From Rhynchopus euleeides (taxonomy: Eukaryota; Euglenozoa; Diplonemea; Diplonemida; Diplonemidae), in the NCBI GenBank assembly GCA_963210315.1, contig OY723262.1, positions 682,001-746,000 of the forward strand: a DNA stretch of 64,000 bases, given 5' to 3'. The translations under genes and the position numbers were made by a program. Below the pieces are notes generated by a model. The model ran no database searches. It was not told the origin of the DNA and was given only the letters and a program-made list of their open reading frames with translations. Below, piece after piece: positions 1 through 9,810 of this stretch; within the stretch, counting starts at the first letter, position 1; each line of letters starts with the position of its first letter.

Positions 1-3000
1 CGCGGGCCCGCGCTACCACCCCCTCGGCCCAGACACGGGACGCCGCAAGCTCCTGCAGAGCGGGGATGTTCGCCGCGGGCGTCTCGTCGTCCCCGTAGGC
101 GTCGATGGCCTGGAGGTCGTCCTCGGGCTCCCACACGTTCGCCGGGTCGTCGTCGAACTCCATGGGGCCCGCCGCGTCACCCTGACGCAGCTCCTCCAGG
201 CGTCTCGAGGACGCGGCCGTCCGGCTGCGGCGCTGCCCGTCCCGGCGGGCCTGCGCGGCGTTGCGCATCATCGTCGCAGCAACCCCCTGGATCCCGCCAG
301 CCCCACCGGGGGCTGTTCCGCCAGAGGTGCCAGAGGGGGCTGTGTTGAAGGTGTGGGAGCCTCCGCCCTGGCGGCGCCGCGCGGCCTGAGCGGGGCCAGA
401 CGGCTGGGCGCCTGCCGCCGTGACCGGAGCCGCAGAGGGCACACCAGAGGGGGCTGTGTTTGAGGTTTGGGAGCCTCCGCCCTGGTGGTTCTCTGTGGCC
501 CCCGACCCCGACGGCGGGCACTCTGCATGTTGGGCCTGCCCCTGCATGGGGGCTGGGGCAGCCCGGGAGGCACTCTCCGCCGGGGGCACGCTGTGGCCGT
601 GGGTCGCGGAGGGCGCACCAGAGGGGGCTGTGTTTGAGGTTTGGGAGCCTCCGCCCTGGTGCATCTCCACGTCCTGGCCGGGAGCGACCGGCTCCTCCGC
701 CACTTCCTCCTTCACCCGCGTTGGATGGTGCGCAGCCCCCGACGAGTCGTGCGGGGCACTCGGCTGCCTGGGCCCCATCGGCGTGTCGTGCATGCGGCTC
801 GGGATGGGCTTCCGCCGGCGGGGGCGCGCCCGGGCGGACTCCAGGACCTCCCGCAGATCCGGGGTGACCGCGGGTTGCTCCGCAGGGTCTGGAGCGTCGA
901 CATCCACCGCCACCCGGTCAATGTAGCCTGGGCACCGCTCACCCCGCACTGCGCATGACGCGCACACTTTGCGCCAGCATCTGCCACACGCGTGATGCCT
1001 CGCGGAGCGGTCGAACGGGCGGCGGCACTTCTCGCACTCCTCCACCTGGCCCGCCGAGCCCCCCTGACGCACCATCTGCATGGGACTATCACCATCGCAC
1101 CCCGTGACATCCGCTGCCATCGGCTTCGGGGGAAGACCCGCCAGGTGCTGACGCATGGGCTCCGGCATAACTAGGGGCACGTAGTGCCCATGTTGCCCCC
1201 CCGTCCTCCGCAGACAGTGGGCGTCCACCACTGCACCCGCACCTACTGGGGACAGAAGCATCGGCTGGTGGTTGTCGATGAGCACGAGGACGACGCATCT
1301 GGTCACGCGCGCAGCCGCCGCCAGGGCGATGAAGTCCGCCCAGGTGCGCACGTCGTCGCTCCCTGCGCGCATCATCTGCTCGGCCCACTGGTTCGGACCC
1401 TCCTCCACCCGCATCCGGAGGTCCGGGTCGCGCATCGCCCTGCGGACTGCCTCTTGGCGCAGCCACCCGCTGGATTGCTTCACCGATCGGGCACCCAGCG
1501 TGGCCAACGCATCAAAAGCACAGTCCCCCACCCGGAACGACCACCCGTCCGGCTCGACCAGGCCCAGCCGCGCCTGCTGCTGCAGGGACGACAAGCTCAG
1601 CCTCCCGTCCGTCTGGCCGCGCCACTCCAGCAATTGGGCCAGGGGGTCAGCCGCCACCCCACCCGCCGGCTGCGGGAGGTCCCCCTCCGCGGGGGGAGGC
1701 GGCGGGCGTGGGCGGCGGGGAGGGGCAGGTTCGGGTTCAGGGGTCGGCTCCTCGGGGCCCGCCGCGTCATCCGGGTCACACATGAAATCCTCCGCGTCCA
1801 TGTGCCCGTCGAAGTGTGGCGCGGGGGCCAGGTCCGTGTCAGGCGCGAAGAAGTAGTCCGGCTCCACGCCCACCAGCGGATCCGGCAAGACCCGCTCCCG
1901 AGTCTGACCAGAGCGCAGGTCCGTGCACAGCGCCCCCCTGCGGAGCGACGACCGCCCCACCGCCCGCATCAACGGCACCACTATCCGCGCCGCCCAGGAA
2001 CGAGTGAGCTCGGCCCTGTCCCCCAGCTTGTGGTCCACCGCGAAGCTGACCAAGTGCCTGAAGAGCCGCACGGCCTCCGGACCCATCCCGCCCGACTGCT
2101 CCAGGGCGAACGCGGAGAAGGCGATCTCAACCTCCTGACACCGCGCCCCGTGCTTGCGATGCTTGGATGCTTCAGCCCGCGACGCGGTGTACCCCCGCGC
2201 TCTCGCCGCACCCTGCCTCGCAGACTCCGCGCACGTCGACCACACGGTCACGTCGATCGCCCGGCCCCGCGACTCACCTATGCCGCACGGGAGGAACACG
2301 TCAGCCGGCTTGCCCCCGCCCAAGAGGAGGTGGTTGGGCTCCAGCTGGGGGCCGAGTCCCGCGTCCCGCGCCAGCCCCAGCACCCCGAGCTTCACCGCGT
2401 CGTGGCGCTTGATGCGGTCCGCCGATGCCTGGCAGCTGAACACATGGGCGCCCAAGACGTCCATGGCGTCCCCGCACTCGTGGCACCGCGACCCAGGGGC
2501 GAAGACGACGAGGCCCAGGCGCAGGCGAGCCGCCACTTGGTACTCCTCCCTCCCCATCGCAAACTGTTGTTCTGGCGTCACCGTCACCCACGCCCCTGCG
2601 CCTGGGAGGGACGCGGACAACTGACGCCCTTTACTCAGCACGTCAGCCTCCGCCAGTAGGGTCTCGTGCTGCCGGCTGATGATCGCCAGGGATAGGTCGC
2701 GCTGGCGGAGGGGCTCGCCCGGGCGCTTGTGAGGGTCCACCCAGTCCGCCTCCGCCACCAGCTCGTTGTGGGCGGTCGCTGCCACGCGCCACGCATCCGC
2801 ATCCCAACGATATCCGCTGTCCAGCTGCACACATAGGGGGAAGAAGGAGCTAGCCGCCGCCAAAGCCGCAGCGGTGATGTGGTCCTCCGACCTCCGAATG
2901 CCCATACCCCCTAGCCTGACGGGCAGGGCCGCCTGGTCTCGCGCATCGTCAGGGAGGGTCCCGTCCCTGTCCCCGAGCACAGATGCCAGCACCATCCCGA

Positions 3001-6000
3001 TTTCCTTGTCATACTGGCGAAGGTATTCTCTCCCGGCGTACCCAATTGCGCGCATCTGGAAGACCAGCTTGCAGAAGCCTTCACAGTGTCGCAGGAGGGT
3101 CATGGCCACTTGCGCGTCTTGGAGGTGGTGAAGCTGGCGCAGGTTCGGGATGAACTTCTCTCTCAGTTTTGTATCCATCACCCGCTCGCAGAATTCCGCA
3201 TCCCCCACCGGAGCCCCGAGGAACTCGAAGTTGTGGTGGAGGAGGTCCATGCGAGTCGCGCGCTCCTTTTCCGTCGCGGCTACATCAAGGCCCGCTCCCC
3301 GGAGGCCCTCCACCGAGTGCCCATTCAGCGAGATCACTTCGCATTTGCGGCGTGCCACCACCAGGCCCAGCTCCGCGCTCCGCCGCTCGAGGATCGCGAA
3401 CGCGTGGCCGACCGCCCCGGGGGAGCCCATCAGCGTGCCATCGTCCAAGTACCACACGCTGCCCTCCACCCCCGGCAGCTTGCCTAGGTCCTCGGTCAGC
3501 TGGCGGATGGCCAGGGAGAACAGGAGCGGCCCGAGGGGGTCCCCCTGCTGTACCCCCCTCTGCGATTCGAGCACTTCGCCACGGTATATCAGGGCTGAGG
3601 GCGACGCGTAGCACCACTCGACCCACGCCGACAGCTCCGGGAGGTCCCGCCTGACAGCATCGATGAACGCCTGCCTGTTAACCATGTTAAAGGCGTTGGC
3701 ATAGTCGATCTTCAGCAGGACCTTGTCCGCCCCCCTGTTGCGCGCCGCGAAGTCCTTCACGACCGCCGTGGCCGCCTCCAGTCCGCCGTCCACCGCCACT
3801 CCTACTTGCCTCCCCTTCAGGAGGAGCTTCCCAGCCTGTTCCCTGACGTCTGCGGTGAGGGTTTTGGCCACCAGGCGGCGGAGGGTCTCCCCAACCGCGA
3901 TCGGGCGGATCCCCGCGTCTGGCTTGGGGAGCGCGACCAGAGACGCGCCCGCGATGTGCCGGGCCAGCTGCGGGGGGGCCTCGCCTCTGCGCAGGACATT
4001 CACCACCGCCGTGAGGGCCGGAAGCACATCCACTCCCTCCACCTGGACGAGCTCCCGGAGGTGGTCCGCCCTCAGGCCTGAGGGGCCGGCGCCCGTGCCC
4101 CTCGGTAACCCCTTCAGCGCTTTAAACACCTCGGCGGGGGTGGCATCCGCGGGCACTACCCGCGTCGCCGCGGAGATGGCTGGGCTGTCCGCTTCCGGGT
4201 GCATTGCTAGGAGCTTCGCTTTCGTGGCAGGGGTGGCAGGCGCCAGGCCGGCGCTCCTGGTGCGCGCCATCGCCGCCGAATACCGCCCTTGTCTCGCCGC
4301 TTGCACCACCGCTTCCTCCGTCTCCTCCCATGTGGGGGCAGCCTCCACCCGTCCCGGGCCCGGGGCTTCCGTCCGGGCCCGGCGCCAGAGCTCCGACGCG
4401 CGTCCTTCCCGCCAGAGGATGATCGCCTCCTCCCGGGCCCGCTTCGCCAGCAGCTGCTTCTTCTTCCCTCCACGGTAGGTGCGGAAGAGGGTTTTGGGCA
4501 CCAAGAGGAGGCGGAGCCACGCCGTGGTGCTCGAACTATTCGCTGCGACATCCCACAGGGCCTGGCTATAGGCTACCGCCGCCGGGCGGAGGATCGCCCC
4601 GGGGACCGACAGCGACACCCCCACTCGCTCCGTGTGGATGCTCTCAAGGGGAGGGAGGCGACCCGCATCCGCTGCCTCCGCCGCAGAGGGTGCGCGCCTG
4701 TTCGGCACCACAGGGGTCGCGCCACGTGGGCGGCACTTCACGCAGGAGTCCAAGGAGGTGCTCATTACCTTCGAGCACCACATGCACTTCTTCATGCCCA
4801 GCAGACGAAGCGCGCTCGGCGGGAACTCCTCACCCTGGTCTGCGTGCGCCTGGGCGTGCTTGCGGAGCGTCTCCTTGGACGAATACGGCGTATGCCGGTG
4901 GAGAGCCGAGCCCGCGCAGGCCGTGAGGGGGCAGAACCAGCGGCGACGCACATCCCCCAGGCCCGCCCCTTCTGCCTCCTGGGCACCCTCCCCTAGGGCC
5001 GCCGGGCAGGCGTCTCGACACGTGGCTGGGCTGAGGTGGGCCGGCGCCGCGCTCTCTCGAAGGGCCCTGCGTCGGGCAAGGGGCATGGCCACTCCCTCGT
5101 AGTGGTTGCCAGAGAGAGCCACCACCCTGACATCTGCGGGGGCTGGCCCCTGCTTCTTAGGGCGCCGCGGGTCCACACGGATTGCCTGACCCCTGCCCTC
5201 CTGCACCACCACCACTGACAAGTCCCACGCTCCCGCCGCCAGGTGCAGCGCCAGGTGGTCCCCATGCGCCGCACCAGCCAGGCCCGCCCGATACTCCTCG
5301 ACCCGCCTGGCGTCCCCTAACAAGTGAAGCAGTTGAGGTTTCACCGAGGCGTCCCCTGCACGCCGGGACAGCTCGGAGCGCATGCCCACTATGTCGTCGT
5401 GGGAGGGGAGGGCGGCCGTGGGCGTGAGTGCCGCGAAGAGGCAGTCCCCTGTCGCCTGATTCGGCACCCTGGACCCCCCGAACTGCGACAGGACCTCGTC
5501 CACCCCAGTCCAGTCCTCCTCCATCTCCAGGTCCCCACCGCACAGGTCGCGCGGGCCGAGGAAGAGCGGGGGGCGCTCTGACGTTGCGCACAGGAGGCGG
5601 GTCCGTCTCATGGGCTGTACGGAGCGCCACAAGTCCAGGGTCACCGCGTCCCGCATCTCCGACTCCCGCAGCCGCGCTGCCGTCACGGCCACCTCCACCC
5701 CAGCCCAGACGAGACACGCGAGCGACAGGAACCCCAGCCCCCAGACCCCGCCCGACAGGGCCCCCGCCGACGCCAGGACCGGCAACACCTCTGCCACTCG
5801 CTCCGCCCGACTCACCCGACGCAGCGCGTCCAGCCCGGCGCCGATCCGGTCCTCCGAGCGGCGGACGGAGGCAGGCAGGAGAACCTCCAGGCGCGGCCTG
5901 CGGGCCACCCATCGGGATCGCCTGCGGGCCCTCCACGACCAGCGAGGGAGCCAGCCGCGTCGGTTGGCCAGGCGGCGCTGCCGTACCATCGCCGAGCCCA

Positions 6001-6484
6001 CCAGCACCCACCCGCCCGTCGCCAGCCCGTATGCGGACGCCGCCACCACTCCTGCCCGTAGATCGCTCGCAGATAGGACCTCAACCCAGAGCGCGCCGGC
6101 GGCGATCACGGCCGCCCCGCCCAGGCCCGCCGCCAGCCCGCACGCCTCCGTGAACCCCGGGAGCACACCCGCCGCCCTGCCCGACACCCTCAGCCAGCGC
6201 ACCACCCGGCTCACCCGCCCTAGGGCCCAGGAAATGCCCCGCGCCGCTCTTGATGGGGACAGCCCCGCAGCCAGCAGTACGGGCAGGACCCCCAACCCCC
6301 ACCACCAGGCCCAGGCCGTCTCTCCCTGTAGTGCGACCCACCTAGGCTCCCAGACGAAGACGAACCCCCAGCACGCAGCAGCTGACGAGGCCCAGGCGCG
6401 TTCCACCCCGCCCGCCACCACCCAGCAGCACCCTCCCACCACCGCTGCTCTCCACGCTTTCGACTGCCCCCACACACTGTGCAT
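1..6484 (-). CDS. LINE polyprotein: membrane segment, OTU, fingers, RT, endonuclease, second OTU (C terminus missing)
   Basis: The first in-frame ATG is at 6,484, giving at least 2,161 residues, and the frame is open upstream to 7,078. In order: five or six hydrophobic stretches rich in Trp, Ala and Val (about 6,480-5,650); an OTU-like cysteine protease with GDCLF (Cys codon 5,441-5,443) and NHY (His codon 5,102-5,104); a finger with FCPLTAC and HAQAH (4,950-4,840); CMWC and CVKC pairs (4,800-4,740); reverse transcriptase (about 4,130-2,990) with RGVQQGDPLGPLLFSLAI and the catalytic YLDD at 3,440-3,451; CHECGDAMDVLGAHVFSC (2,500-2,440); then KPADVFLP and RAIDVTV, typical of the PD-(D/E)XK nuclease (2,312-2,236). 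After these come a second OTU-like unit with GDCAF (Cys codon 1,520-1,522) and GHY (His codon 1,184-1,186), a Cys-rich finger starting CEKC (1,050-920), and a Gln/Gly/Ser repeat tail. RT and nuclease would carry out target-primed reverse transcription. The OTU units may process the polyprotein or remove ubiquitin. RT and endonuclease calls are firm, the first OTU is strong and the second fair. Confidence 0.85.
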   Translation of the reverse strand, partial: MHSVWGQSKAWRAAVVGGCCWVVAGGVERAWASSAAACWGFVFVWEPRWVALQGETAWAWWWGLGVLPVLLAAGLSPSRAARGISWALGRVSRVVRWLRVSGRAAGVLPGFTEACGLAAGLGGAAVIAAGALWVEVLSASDLRAGVVAASAYGLATGGWVLVGSAMVRQRRLANRRGWLPRWSWRARRRSRWVARRPRLEVLLPASVRRSEDRIGAGLDALRRVSRAERVAEVLPVLASAGALSGGVWGLGFLSLACLVWAGVEVAVTAARLRESEMRDAVTLDLWRSVQPMRRTRLLCATSERPPLFLGPRDLCGGDLEMEEDWTGVDEVLSQFGGSRVPNQATGDCLFAALTPTAALPSHDDIVGMRSELSRRAGDASVKPQLLHLLGDARRVEEYRAGLAGAAHGDHLALHLAAGAWDLSVVVVQEGRGQAIRVDPRRPKKQGPAPADVRVVALSGNHYEGVAMPLARRRALRESAAPAHLSPATCRDACPAALGEGAQEAEGAGLGDVRRRWFCPLTACAGSALHRHTPYSSKETLRKHAQAHADQGEEFPPSALRLLGMKKCMWCSKVMSTSLDSCVKCRPRGATPVVPNRRAPSAAEAADAGRLPPLESIHTERVGVSLSVPGAILRPAAVAYSQALWDVAANSSSTTAWLRLLLVPKTLFRTYRGGKKKQLLAKRAREEAIILWREGRASELWRRARTEAPGPGRVEAAPTWEETEEAVVQAARQGRYSAAMARTRSAGLAPATPATKAKLLAMHPEADSPAISAATRVVPADATPAEVFKALKGLPRGTGAGPSGLRADHLRELVQVEGVDVLPALTAVVNVLRRGEAPPQLARHIAGASLVALPKPDAGIRPIAVGETLRRLVAKTLTADVREQAGKLLLKGRQVGVAVDGGLEAATAVVKDFAARNRGADKVLLKIDYANAFNMVNRQAFIDAVRRDLPELSAWVEWCYASPSALIYRGEVLESQRGVQQGDPLGPLLFSLAIRQLTEDLGKLPGVEGSVWYLDDGTLMGSPGAVGHAFAILERRSAELGLVVARRKCEVISLNGHSVEGLRGAGLDVAATEKERATRMDLLHHNFEFLGAPVGDAEFCERVMDTKLREKFIPNLRQLHHLQDAQVAMTLLRHCEGFCKLVFQMRAIGYAGREYLRQYDKEIGMVLASVLGDRDGTLPDDARDQAALPVRLGGMGIRRSEDHITAAALAAASSFFPLCVQLDSGYRWDADAWRVAATAHNELVAEADWVDPHKRPGEPLRQRDLSLAIISRQHETLLAEADVLSKGRQLSASLPGAGAWVTVTPEQQFAMGREEYQVAARLRLGLVVFAPGSRCHECGDAMDVLGAHVFSCQASADRIKRHDAVKLGVLGLARDAGLGPQLEPNHLLLGGGKPADVFLPCGIGESRGRAIDVTVWSTCAESARQGAARARGYTASRAEASKHRKHGARCQEVEIAFSAFALEQSGGMGPEAVRLFRHLVSFAVDHKLGDRAELTRSWAARIVVPLMRAVGRSSLRRGALCTDLRSGQTRERVLPDPLVGVEPDYFFAPDTDLAPAPHFDGHMDAEDFMCDPDDAAGPEEPTPEPEPAPPRRPRPPPPPAEGDLPQPAGGVAADPLAQLLEWRGQTDGRLSLSSLQQQARLGLVEPDGWSFRVGDCAFDALATLGARSVKQSSGWLRQEAVRRAMRDPDLRMRVEEGPNQWAEQMMRAGSDDVRTWADFIALAAAARVTRCVVLVLIDNHQPMLLSPVGAGAVVDAHCLRRTGGQHGHYVPLVMPEPMRQHLAGLPPKPMAADVTGCDGDSPMQMVRQGGSAGQVEECEKCRRPFDRSARHHACGRCWRKVCASCAVRGERCPGYIDRVAVDVDAPDPAEQPAVTPDLREVLESARARPRRRKPIPSRMHDTPMGPRQPSAPHDSSGAAHHPTRVKEEVAEEPVAPGQDVEMHQGGGSQTSNTAPSGAPSATHGHSVPPAESASRAAPAPMQGQAQHAECPPSGSGATENHQGGGSQTSNTAPSGVPSAAPVTAAGAQPSGPAQAARRRQGGGSHTFNTAPSGTSGGTAPGGAGGIQGVAATMMRNAAQARRDGQRRSRTAASSRRLEELRQGDAAGPMEFDDDPANVWEPEDDLQAIDAYGDDETPAANIPALQELAASRVWAEGVVARAR
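330..660 (-). repeat. Three ~43-bp repeats coding for QGGGSQTSNTAPSG in the LINE tail
   Basis: Near-identical copies lie at about 330-371, 443-486 and 618-660, spaced unevenly by unique sequence. In the LINE frame they encode HQGGGSQTSNTAPSG-type units in a low-complexity tail after the Cys-rich finger. Copies 2 and 3 are almost identical, and copy 1 (reading SHTFNTAPSG) has diverged. A linker or disordered segment is likely. Confidence 0.8.
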
Positions 6485-6824
6485 CAGCCTCGTCGCCCGT
6501 CTCCGCCCGACTGCCCACCAGCCTCGCGCCCGGCACCGACTCAGGGCAAATACAGCCGGCCACCAGCTCCAGCCCAGCGTCCCCGCCACCACCACCGCCC
6601 ACCCAAGAGTCGCCCTTACCCAGCCAACCCCCCAGTACCCGCCCAGGGGGGGGAGCTCGGGGGAGGGGGGTGGAAAGACATAAGCTGGGAGGGGGGAGCC
6701 CGGGACGGGGGGGGGACCACACGACACTCCCTCCCACCATCCCCCACAACGCGGGCAGAGCCCATCTCGTCCCCCCCTGTCAGCTATCACGCCGGGGGCG
6801 CCGTACTTGGCCCCGCGGGGGCGG

Positions 6825-7323
6825 CTAAGCGGCTTCCGCCGCTCCAGAGGCCCTGCGGGCGTGGTCTCTGCAGCGGTGACCGCCGCTGCCTGCTCGGGGG
6901 GGGGGCCGCGGCCCTTCCGCAGCCGTCGGGGAGTGCCGTTGGGGGGTGCATGAAGCCGGTGGGTCAGACCGGTGTGCTGTTGTTGGGGGGGGGCCCGTGT
7001 GGGCCCCGCCCTCCCCCGGCTCCGCCTGTCCCGGTGCTGCCGCCGCCGCCGCAGCCGTTGCTGCCGCTGCTCCCGCCGCTACCGGGGGCGACCCGGGCTG
7101 CCCACGTGCGGGGGGTTGCGACCCCCGCGCCGCTGCCGCTACCGGGGGCGGCCCGGGCTGCACTCGTGTGGGGGGCTGCGACCCCCCCGTCTCCCTCGCT
7201 ACCGGGGGCGGCCCGGGCTGCTCTCCCGCTGGGGGCGTGAGCGCCGCCACCAGCAGCGCCATGAGGGCCCACTGCCCTCGCCTCCTCGCGTGCCCACGGC
7301 CGGGCGCATCTCGCGCCTCCATC
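6825..7323 (-). CDS. Possible upstream ORF of the LINE (signal-like N terminus, Pro-rich repeats)
   Basis: A 165-codon frame begins at ATG 7,323 and overlaps the 5' part of the long LINE frame in another phase. Near its start it reads WALMALLVAALTPPAG, which resembles a signal or membrane anchor. It then has three imperfect 20-residue Pro/Gln/Gly-rich units encoded by the 60-bp tandem repeat at 7,079-7,237. It could be a small first ORF, or a first exon that splices into the main frame. It could equally be chance, since stop codons are rare in DNA this GC-rich. No known domain was recognised. Confidence 0.3.
7079..7237. repeat. 60-bp tandem repeat (2.6 copies) at LINE 5' side
   Basis: Units start at 7,079, 7,139 and 7,199, each with CTACCGGGGGCG followed by CCCGGGCTGC. 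The unit length is a multiple of three, so it is translatable in all frames. In the frame of the LINE polyprotein each unit contributes a stop (TAG on the minus strand), which sets the upstream limit of that frame. Repeats of this kind in a LINE 5' region may act as promoter units, but nothing here shows that. Confidence 0.85.
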
Positions 7324-7648
7324 ACGACTCGCGCTCGCGTGCGTCGGGGGTGGGAAGGGGGGGACTGGGAAGGGAAGGGGAACAGAGCCCGAGGGACAAG
7401 TGGCCCCAGGGGGAGTGGTTTTTTGCTTGGGGATACGCTATTAGCCCAACCAGCCCTCCCGACTCTGCCCGCCCGCAAGTTCAAGAAGAAGTTTGGAAAG
7501 GGGAAAAGGGATGGGGGAGAGGAGGGAGAGGGAGGGGTTTTTGAAAGGGGAGGGGAGAACCCAACCGACCCAACCGACCAGGGGGGGGGGGAGCGCGAGT
7601 GTGTATACCAATGAAGTACAGAAACTGTAGCTTAAGAAATCGTTGGTA

Positions 7649-8288
7649 TTTTTTTCGGAAATTTTTCGGTTTTTCAGAGTGTGGCAGTCCGCAGATACAG
7701 ATTTTCGGGTCGGAAAAAAAATTTTTTTTCGACCCAAAAAAATCGGATTTTTTCGGGGAGGGTCTCCGGTGGCCCCCCCTGGATTTCCTGATTTTTCCCG
7801 ATTTTTCCTGATTTTCGGATTTTGCTCGAAATTTGCCCTTGTGTCAACCAGTGGCAAAATTTTCGGAAAATCGGGAAAAATCAGGAAAATCCGGGGAACC
7901 GGACACCCTCCTAGATTCTGGGGGGGTGAAACGGCGGAAAAATTTTTGGGGTGTTTTTGGGTGAAAAACCGGGCAACCTGGGCCCTTTGGGACCACATAG
8001 GCCAGGAAAGGCCAAAATTTTCGATTTTTTTCGGAAATTTTTCGGTTTTTCAGAGTGTGGCAGTCCGCAGATACAGATTTTCGGGTCGGAAAAAAAAATT
8101 TTTTTTCGACCCAAAAAAATCGGATTTTTTCGGGGAGGGTCTCCGGTGGCCCCCCCTGGATTTCCTGATTTTTCCCGATTTTTCCTGATTTTCGGATTTT
8201 GCTCGAAATTTGCCCTTGTGTCAACCAGTGGCAAAATTTTCGGAAAATCGGGAAAAATCAGGAAAATCCGGAGAACCGGACACCCTCC
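7649..8288. repeat. Direct repeat of ~265 bp (two copies) with internal hairpin
   Basis: Copy 1 is 7,649-7,911 and copy 2 is 8,024-8,288, both ending CCGGACACCCTCC and almost identical. A 112-bp spacer containing GAAACGGCGGAAAAATTTTT separates them. Inside each copy, an A/T-rich arm reading CCTGATTTTTCCCGATTTTT is matched in reverse by AAAATCGGGAAAAATCAGG. Each unit can therefore fold on itself around a loop of roughly 40 bases. It is probably a small non-autonomous element duplicated in tandem. No coding capacity is evident, and reading frames here are by-products of the A/T runs. Confidence 0.75.
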
Positions 8289-8713
8289 ACAGAGCGGAAT
8301 ACACCAGAGGTGTTTCTAGTACTGCGTGAGGTGCTGCGGAAAATGTAATAAATCGTACCCCTTCCACTATAACAAGAGAAACACCCTGCCCAGCAACTGC
8401 AAAAAAGGCAGTTCCGAGCTACTTTTCGTTGAGCGCACACTCCTGTCAAAGGCTGTGTAAGCCCCTGTGAAGTGGCATAAAGATGATTCCTTATAAAGCT
8501 TCAGTCGTACGATTTGCCTCGTTTCTTCGCGACTTCGCTACACTTCGTCGCTCGTCACCTGTCAGGATAAAAATCCACTGTGTGAGTGGTGTTGGGCCCA
8601 CAGCACACGACCCCCCGCCCCTTCTTTGCAACGCCAGCGCATATTGCGTGTCCAGGGGAGTGGTGATTGCTTGCGTGGGGTGACCCTCATGTGCATGGCG
8701 CACAATATCAATC

Positions 8714-8718
<5 letters not shown>

Positions 8719-8800
<82 letters not shown>
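8719..8800. repeat. (AG)n microsatellite, about 41 units
   Basis: An uninterrupted AG run follows TCACTTG and ends before CTTGTATATA. It is the longest perfect dinucleotide array in the window. Reading frames through it (Arg-Glu or Leu-Ser repeats) are not genes. Confidence 0.97.
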
Positions 8801-8804
<4 letters not shown>

Positions 8805-9810
8805 TATATATTTTTTACAAGCGGTTGCTGCGTGAGGCGAAGCCTGCCCGCCCCAATGCGTTGACCGCCGTGACGCAGAGACAACCTCCCCCCCGTGGCA
8901 TATGCAGTTTCGCGAAAACCCGTTCACCCCTCCACACCCCTCCCCAACAGATGGAAGATTTCTGAATGCAAAACAAAGGAATGAAAAACGGATTAATCCG
9001 GTTATCTCATAACCGCGTCGAAACGAAAGGTGGTCTCTAAAAAATGTGAGGGGGGGTATGTTGGTGTGTGTTGAGCCAGTAAGAAAATTTAACGCGACCT
9101 GTGCCGATCGTTCTTAGTTTTGATTGTGATTTGTTTTGCCTTTTTGTTTGGAGACCCCCCCCCCTCCCTTTCTCCGCCTTTTCTGCTTCGGGCCCAATAA
9201 AAAAGGGCCAAATTCATCGTTCAAATAGCAGACAGTCATACCCACAGATTCGGGGGAGAGGGGGCATCGATTATTCAGAATTCCTTCAAGAAAGATTTCG
9301 AAAATTTCGGGGGGGGGGTGGGGGGAGTCTGGGGGAAAACACAGGGTTGCGTTGCAGGAGAGAAAGGAGCGGGCGGGGGACCAACGAAATCGGGGAGGTC
9401 ATCCGAACGCAGAAACACACCCTCTCGAAAAAAAAATCGGAAATGCAGCGCATGCGCGCACACCTGCAGGGGCGGGAACCCCAGGAGAGGCGAGGGTACG
9501 GAGGGACGCACCCCGCAGGCCACGGGGGTGGGGGGGTGGGGGGTGGGGGTATGGTGATGCGCCAATGTACACCACAACACATTAAAGCTCTCGGCTCAAG
9601 TTAGAAATCTAACCCATCCAGGGGAATAGGGTGCCCTTTCTGAGAGGTTTCCAAACCAGAAAAAGCCGGTTTTCTGGTTTGGGGAAATTTATTTAAAAAA
9701 AATGAGATTTCTGGAAAAAAAAACCAGAATTTTTTCAAGGCGTTTTCTCGTGGGGGATGAGGATATGTCCTCCTGACACCCACCCTTTTCCCGTTTTTTT
9801 TGCAGCCAAC
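8801..9810. other. Gene-free spacer with G-runs
   Basis: This stretch holds mononucleotide G and A runs, including a G-rich tract near 9,528-9,550. A weak inverted pair around 9,640-9,730 (CCAAACCAGAAAAAGCCGG against CCGGTTTTCTGGTTTGG) also lies here. No credible coding sequence or RNA gene was seen. Confidence 0.6.

Larger units (their letters stand above)
1..7078 (-). mobile_element. LINE (non-LTR retrotransposon) with restriction-like endonuclease, left-truncated by window edge
   Basis: The minus-strand triplets whose lowest coordinate is congruent to 2 mod 3 contain no stop from 7,078 to the left edge. Just upstream, that frame is closed by stops at 7,079, 7,139 and 7,199. The frame carries reverse transcriptase motifs followed by a CCHC knuckle and a PD-(D/E)XK-like endonuclease, the order seen in LINEs with a restriction-like endonuclease. 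No apurinic endonuclease or RNase H was recognised in the part present. The 3' end lies beyond position 1, so target site and tail cannot be judged. The 5' boundary is also uncertain and probably lies between 7,080 and 7,600. The region is much more GC-rich than the rest of the window. The uninterrupted frame over more than 7 kb suggests a recent insertion, or a locus still under constraint. Confidence 0.85.

Noticed and set aside
1184-2659. Long plus-strand frame (491 codons)
   Set aside because: It is the antisense shadow of the LINE polyprotein, with Arg/Pro-rich composition and no domain. The minus strand here carries the endonuclease and second OTU motifs.
7441-8234. Overlapping Phe/Lys-rich frames on both strands
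   Set aside because: They arise from A/T homopolymers in the 265-bp direct repeat.
8626-8927. Arg-Glu and Leu-Ser repeat proteins
   Set aside because: Translation of the AG microsatellite.
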